A stretch of DNA of 15,460 bases from positions 1 to 15,460 of the forward strand of contig VBPQ01000032.1 in the NCBI GenBank assembly GCA_005877185.1, read 5' to 3'. Below are positions 12,365 through 15,460 of this stretch, piece after piece. A program made the translations under genes and the position numbers. Every line of letters starts with the position of its first letter. Positions within the stretch are counted from its first letter, which is position 1. The notes below the pieces were generated by a model. It was not told the origin of the DNA, ran no database searches, and saw only the letters and a program-made list of their open reading frames with translations. This DNA comes from Nitrososphaerota archaeon (GTDB lineage Archaea > Thermoproteota > Nitrososphaeria > Nitrososphaerales > Gagatemarchaeaceae).

Positions 12365-13399
12365 ATGCTAGCGGCGAGGTACTGGGCACCCAGAGACCTT
12401 AGACTGGAGAATGCGGAGACTCCCGTCCCAGAAGAGGGCGAAGTCGTGATCAAGGTTCTGGCGTCGAATATTTGCGGGACCGACCTGAAGAGTTTCCTCC
12501 GTGGTCACCCGATGATGAGACCGCCGATGACGATGGGTCACGAATTCTGTGGCGTCGTCTCTGAGGTCGGAGAGGGAGTAAAGAAGTTCAAGACGGGCGA
12601 ACGGGTCGTCGCATCCAACTCCTCACCCTGCGGCACCTGCACCTTTTGCAGACAGGGCGCCCCGACGCTCTGCGAGAGAATTCCCGGCAGGCTGATTGGG
12701 TTCTCGATACCGGGATCGTACGCGCAGTACGTGAAGATACCACGACACATCGTAAGCGAGAACGCCTATTCTGTCAAGACCTCTGTGCCTCCGGAGGAGA
12801 TGGCCTGCTCGGAGCCGCTGGCTGCCGCGATTCACGCCCTCGACCGCGTGAAGCTGGAGCGTGGATTGAGGGTCGTCCTGATTGGCTCGGGAGCTTTGGG
12901 ACTGATGCTTCTGCAGCTGCTGAAGACGAGGGAGATCCACGTGACCATGACTAACCGGTCTGAGGGTCGCCTCCGAATCGCCGAGAAGCTGGGGGCCGAC
13001 GAAGTCTTGCAGGTTACCGACGAGGACCTTGTAGCAAAGGCGAGGGGAGCCGGCGGTCCGACCGGACCCGACCTGGTCATTGAAGCTGTCGGGAAGAAAG
13101 AGACGTGGGAGGCGGCCTTCAGAATCGTCAGGGAGGGCGGGCAGGTCCTCTTCTTCGGAGGCTGCGCCGCCGGAACCGAGGTCAGTTTTGACGCGGGCAA
13201 GATGCACTACGGGGAGGTGACGGTGACGGGTTCGTTTCACCACGAGCCCTCATCCTTCAAGAGGGCGATTACTGCCATTGAAAGTGGGAATGTCCGGGTG
13301 AGGCCGTTACTCACTCACTCGGTACCCCTAGAGAGGATTCAGGACGGATTCGGCCTGATGGAGAGACGCGACGCCCTGAAGGTAACCGTGACAACGTAG
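12365..13399 (+). CDS. Zinc-dependent medium-chain dehydrogenase, second paralogue
   Basis: 344 residues from the ATG at 12365. The frame is open upstream to 11987, but that stretch is antisense to the other dehydrogenase and crosses the promoter. Catalytic zinc ligands are Cys37 in NICGTD, His59 and Glu60 in GHE, and Glu150 in CSEPLAAA. The structural zinc lobe is complete (Cys89, Cys92, Cys95, Cys103). The dinucleotide motif is GSGALG (174-179). It is clearly divergent from the neighbouring dehydrogenase, so this is not a recent duplication. It runs in the same direction as the downstream E1 alpha and E1 beta genes but is separated from them by 168 bases with a new promoter. Candidate substrates are sugar alcohols, threonine or a diol such as 2,3-butanediol; none is proven. 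Confidence 0.86.
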   Translation: MLAARYWAPRDLRLENAETPVPEEGEVVIKVLASNICGTDLKSFLRGHPMMRPPMTMGHEFCGVVSEVGEGVKKFKTGERVVASNSSPCGTCTFCRQGAPTLCERIPGRLIGFSIPGSYAQYVKIPRHIVSENAYSVKTSVPPEEMACSEPLAAAIHALDRVKLERGLRVVLIGSGALGLMLLQLLKTREIHVTMTNRSEGRLRIAEKLGADEVLQVTDEDLVAKARGAGGPTGPDLVIEAVGKKETWEAAFRIVREGGQVLFFGGCAAGTEVSFDAGKMHYGEVTVTGSFHHEPSSFKRAITAIESGNVRVRPLLTHSVPLERIQDGFGLMERRDALKVTVTT

Positions 13400-13480
13400 C
13401 CGACGCATCGACCCCCCTTTCATCGTCTCTGAAAGCATCTCGGGCCTACCCGTTGTGGCCCCCGATGTGAAGCTTCCGTA

Positions 13481-13530
13481 GAATCCCCGAGGAACCTGGG
13501 CGCGACTTCGTTCGGGACGGGCGGGGATTC
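13481..13530. repeat. 9-base inverted repeat abutting the E1 promoter
   Basis: GAATCCCCG (13481-13489) and CGGGGATTC (13522-13530) are perfect inverse copies, 32 bases apart. The right arm ends about five bases before the TATA box of the E1 alpha gene. It may be a pair of operator half-sites or an RNA hairpin. The rest of the gap 13400-13480 shows only a small CGGG-CCTA-CCCG hairpin (13441-13452). Confidence 0.4.
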
Positions 13531-13533
13531 AAA

Positions 13534-13542
13534 GGTTATAAC
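13534..13542 (+). promoter_or_regulatory. TATA box of the E1 operon
   Basis: GGTTATAAC is centred about 30 bases before the ATG at 13568. Transcription is predicted to start near 13564, after the GTG at 13556 that would otherwise be a possible start codon. This decides for the ATG. Confidence 0.6.
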
Positions 13543-13567
13543 GCGTTTTCATTTAGTGGCCGAGAGA

Positions 13568-14599
13568 ATGGGCGGGATAACGGTAGTTCACTCTTCGACT
13601 CACTCCGATATCAAGTCGGGGGTGCTCACGCGAGAGCTCCTGCGCTCGATGCTCAGGAAGCTGATCCTCATCAGAAGGTTCGAGGAGAAGGTAGAGGAGC
13701 TCTACCTCAAGATGGCCTTGATCACAGGGCCGAGCCACCTTTACCTTGGGATGGAGGCGATCGCGACGGGGGCCTCCGAGGCCCTGAGGGAGGACGACTA
13801 CGTCCTCGCTACGTACAGGGGGCACGGCCACGCGATCGCGAGGGGGGCGCCTCTCTACAGGATCTTCGCCGAGCTGATGGGGAGGGTCGATGGAACCTGT
13901 GGAGGTATCGGTGGCTCGATGCACGTGGCCACCTGGAAGGAGAAGAATTTGATGCTCGCCACAGCGATAGTCGGGAGCAACATCCCGATCGCTGCCGGTA
14001 TGGGGCTCGCCGTGAAGAAGAAAGGGGAGGCCCGCGTCGTCGCAGCTTTCTTCGGCGACGGAGCCGTGAACTCGGGAGCCTTCAACGAGGGAATCAACCT
14101 AGCGGCCGTCTGGAAGGTCCCGGTTATATTCATCTGCGAGAACAACCTCTATGCCATGTCTCTCCCGCAGTCCAAGGGGATATCGTCAAAGTCGATAGCC
14201 GAGAGGGCCGCTTCATACAACATCCCGACATTCGTCGCCGACGGTAACGACCCGACATCGGTCTACAAGGCTGTCCTAGACGCCGTAGAAATCTGCAGGA
14301 GGGGCGAAGGTCCGTCGTTCGTCGAGTGCAGGAGCTGGCGGATGAAGGGGCACGGTATCTACGACAAGGCGGAGTACAGGACTCACGAGGAAGTTGAGCG
14401 GTGGTCCGACAAGGACCCCGTGAAGCTGTTCGAGGATTTGCTGGAGAAGGAAGGCGTGGTCAGGGGAGGGGAAGTCGAGAAACTGAAAGGCGAGGTGGAG
14501 GGTGAGCTCGATGAAGCGATCAAGAAGGCCAGGGCGAGTCCGGTCCCCGAGTTCTCATCACTTGAGGGGCTCGTCTATCCGAGAGGCGACAAAGATTGA
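13568..14599 (+). CDS. pdhA: Pyruvate/acetoin dehydrogenase E1 component, alpha subunit
   Basis: 343 residues from the ATG at 13568; the GTG at 13556 would lie upstream of the predicted transcript. With the beta subunit it forms the thiamine-diphosphate-dependent E1 that decarboxylates a 2-oxo acid or cleaves acetoin and passes the acyl group to lipoyl-E2. Motifs: RGHGHAIARG (84-93), GGSMH (115-119) and the thiamine-diphosphate motif from GDG (163-165) to ENN (191-193). The GHGH...GGSMH combination is close to acetoin dehydrogenase AcoA and to PDH E1 alpha; branched-chain E1 is less likely. The last four bases overlap the TTG start of the beta gene. E2, E3 and lipoate genes would be expected beyond the window. 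Confidence 0.9.
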   Translation: MGGITVVHSSTHSDIKSGVLTRELLRSMLRKLILIRRFEEKVEELYLKMALITGPSHLYLGMEAIATGASEALREDDYVLATYRGHGHAIARGAPLYRIFAELMGRVDGTCGGIGGSMHVATWKEKNLMLATAIVGSNIPIAAGMGLAVKKKGEARVVAAFFGDGAVNSGAFNEGINLAAVWKVPVIFICENNLYAMSLPQSKGISSKSIAERAASYNIPTFVADGNDPTSVYKAVLDAVEICRRGEGPSFVECRSWRMKGHGIYDKAEYRTHEEVERWSDKDPVKLFEDLLEKEGVVRGGEVEKLKGEVEGELDEAIKKARASPVPEFSSLEGLVYPRGDKD

Positions 14600-15460
14600 G
14601 AGAGATTACATACCTCGAAGCAATCAACGAGGCACTCCGAGAGGCGATGGAGAGGGAGAAGAAGGTCTTCCTGATGGGCGAGGACATCGGGGCGTACGGG
14701 GGAGCCTTCAAGGTGACGAGCGGATTACTCCAAAAATTTGGCCCGGAGAGGGTGATGGACACGCCGATCTCAGAGGCGGCGATAGCGGGGGCGGCGGTTG
14801 GCGCCTCCCTCTTGGGCCTCAAACCAGTCGCAGAAATCATGTACATGGACTTCCTGCCTCTCTCGATGGACCAACTCGTCACGCACGCCGCAAAGCTGCA
14901 CTATTTTTCAGGGGGGCAATTGGAGGCGGGCATGGTCCTCAGAACACAGTACAGCCTGGGGAGGGCCCACGGAGCTCAGCACTCCGGATTCCTCCCCGCG
15001 TGGTTCTTGCAGGCGCCCGGCCTCAAGGTCGCGGTCCCGTCAACGCCTTACGATGCCAAGGGACTCCTCAACGCAGCCCTGAAGGAGAGGGGCCCCGTCC
15101 TTTTCGTGGAGGGTGCGATGCTGTACAAGAGCAAGGGGGAGGTGCCCGAAGGCTACTTCGAGGTACCATTCGGCGAGGCCGAGGTCAAGCGGGGTGGGAA
15201 GGACATCACTGTCGTGGCAATCTCGAGGATGGTCCCTGAAGCCCTTGCGGCGGCGGAGTCGCTCGCCTCGTCGAAGGGGATAGAGGTGGAGGTAGTCGAC
15301 CCGAGGACGATTCAACCCCTCGACAGGAGGACGATCGTCGATTCGGTGAAGAAGACGGGTAGGCTTGTGGTCGCATCTGACGACATGAAGACTGGGGGCG
15401 TGGGGGCGGAAATCGGGGCGACTGTCTACGAAGAGGCGATTGACTACCTCAAGGCTCCAC
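14596..15460 (+). CDS. pdhB: Pyruvate/acetoin dehydrogenase E1 component, beta subunit, 3'-truncated
   Basis: At least 288 residues of an expected 325 or so; the frame runs off the right edge. The start is a TTG at 14596 overlapping the alpha stop as TTGA; it gives the family N-terminus (M)REITYLEAINEALREAM. The next ATG, at 14647, would remove this conserved helix. Motifs: MGEDIGAYGGAF (27-38), DTPISE with the thiamine-activating Glu60, the DF of MYMDF, and QHS with His129. PGLKVAVPSTPYDAKGLL and VLFVEGAMLY follow, and the C-terminal transketolase domain begins near residue 190 (ITVVAISRM, VEVVDPRTIQPLD). Alpha and beta are made by overlap coupling, which suits their 1:1 assembly. Confidence 0.92.
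   Translation, partial: MREITYLEAINEALREAMEREKKVFLMGEDIGAYGGAFKVTSGLLQKFGPERVMDTPISEAAIAGAAVGASLLGLKPVAEIMYMDFLPLSMDQLVTHAAKLHYFSGGQLEAGMVLRTQYSLGRAHGAQHSGFLPAWFLQAPGLKVAVPSTPYDAKGLLNAALKERGPVLFVEGAMLYKSKGEVPEGYFEVPFGEAEVKRGGKDITVVAISRMVPEALAAAESLASSKGIEVEVVDPRTIQPLDRRTIVDSVKKTGRLVVASDDMKTGGVGAEIGATVYEEAIDYLKAP

Noticed and set aside
12623..13243. Long minus-strand frame opposite the second dehydrogenase
   Set aside because: It is a shadow frame in GC-rich coding DNA; the plus strand carries all conserved motifs.
13556..13567. GTG start for E1 alpha
   Set aside because: It lies upstream of the transcription start predicted from the TATA box at 13534-13542. The ATG at 13568 fits better, though this is not certain.
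1..15460. CRISPR array, rRNA or complete insertion sequence
   Set aside because: I saw no regularly spaced repeats, no rRNA-like sequence and no intact transposase. The only mobile-element trace is the solo end at 10150-10257.

Overview
The window is archaeal. Most genes have a TATA-box promoter 25-40 bp ahead of the start codon with little or no room for a leader. The glyceraldehyde-3-phosphate dehydrogenase is the archaeal type, directly downstream of an archaeal-type phosphoglycerate kinase, and the serine hydroxymethyltransferase resembles the crenarchaeal form. Small winged-helix and ribbon-helix-helix regulators of archaeal style are present. The genes are GC-rich, and GTG and TTG starts are common. 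A TACK-type or Thermoplasmata-like archaeon is my best guess; the sequence alone does not fix the lineage.

Layout. 1-2672 (accessory): the 3' end of a secreted Asp-box (sialidase-like) protein, an unrecognised small winged-helix-like protein, and a leaderless two-gene operon of a ribbon-helix-helix protein and a retropepsin-like aspartic protease. 2819-3846 (minus): a PAP2 membrane phosphatase and a small membrane protein. 4041-6277 (plus): pgk and gap, overlapping by ATGA. 6285-10093 (minus): glyA from its own promoter, and upstream of it an mdh operon. The operon's second gene is an ETF:quinone oxidoreductase-like FixC fused to a FixX ferredoxin, whose reading frame is broken in the middle. 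10150-10257: a sequence resembling the right end and guide-RNA scaffold of an IS200/IS605 (TnpB) element, with no transposase gene. 10255-11188 (minus): a seven-helix membrane protein overlapping a winged-helix regulator. 11276-13399: two divergent zinc-dependent medium-chain dehydrogenases sharing one symmetric TATA region. 13568-15460: E1 alpha and E1 beta of a pyruvate or acetoin dehydrogenase complex, the second cut by the window edge.

Together the central genes cover lower glycolysis or gluconeogenesis (pgk, gap), one-carbon and serine/glycine metabolism (glyA), malate oxidation (mdh), electron transfer to quinone (FixC-FixX) and oxidative decarboxylation to acetyl-CoA (E1). The less ordinary items are the regulator/protease pair, the membrane-protein/winged-helix pair, the orphan TnpB-type right end, the broken FixC-FixX fusion, and palindromes placed exactly at promoters.
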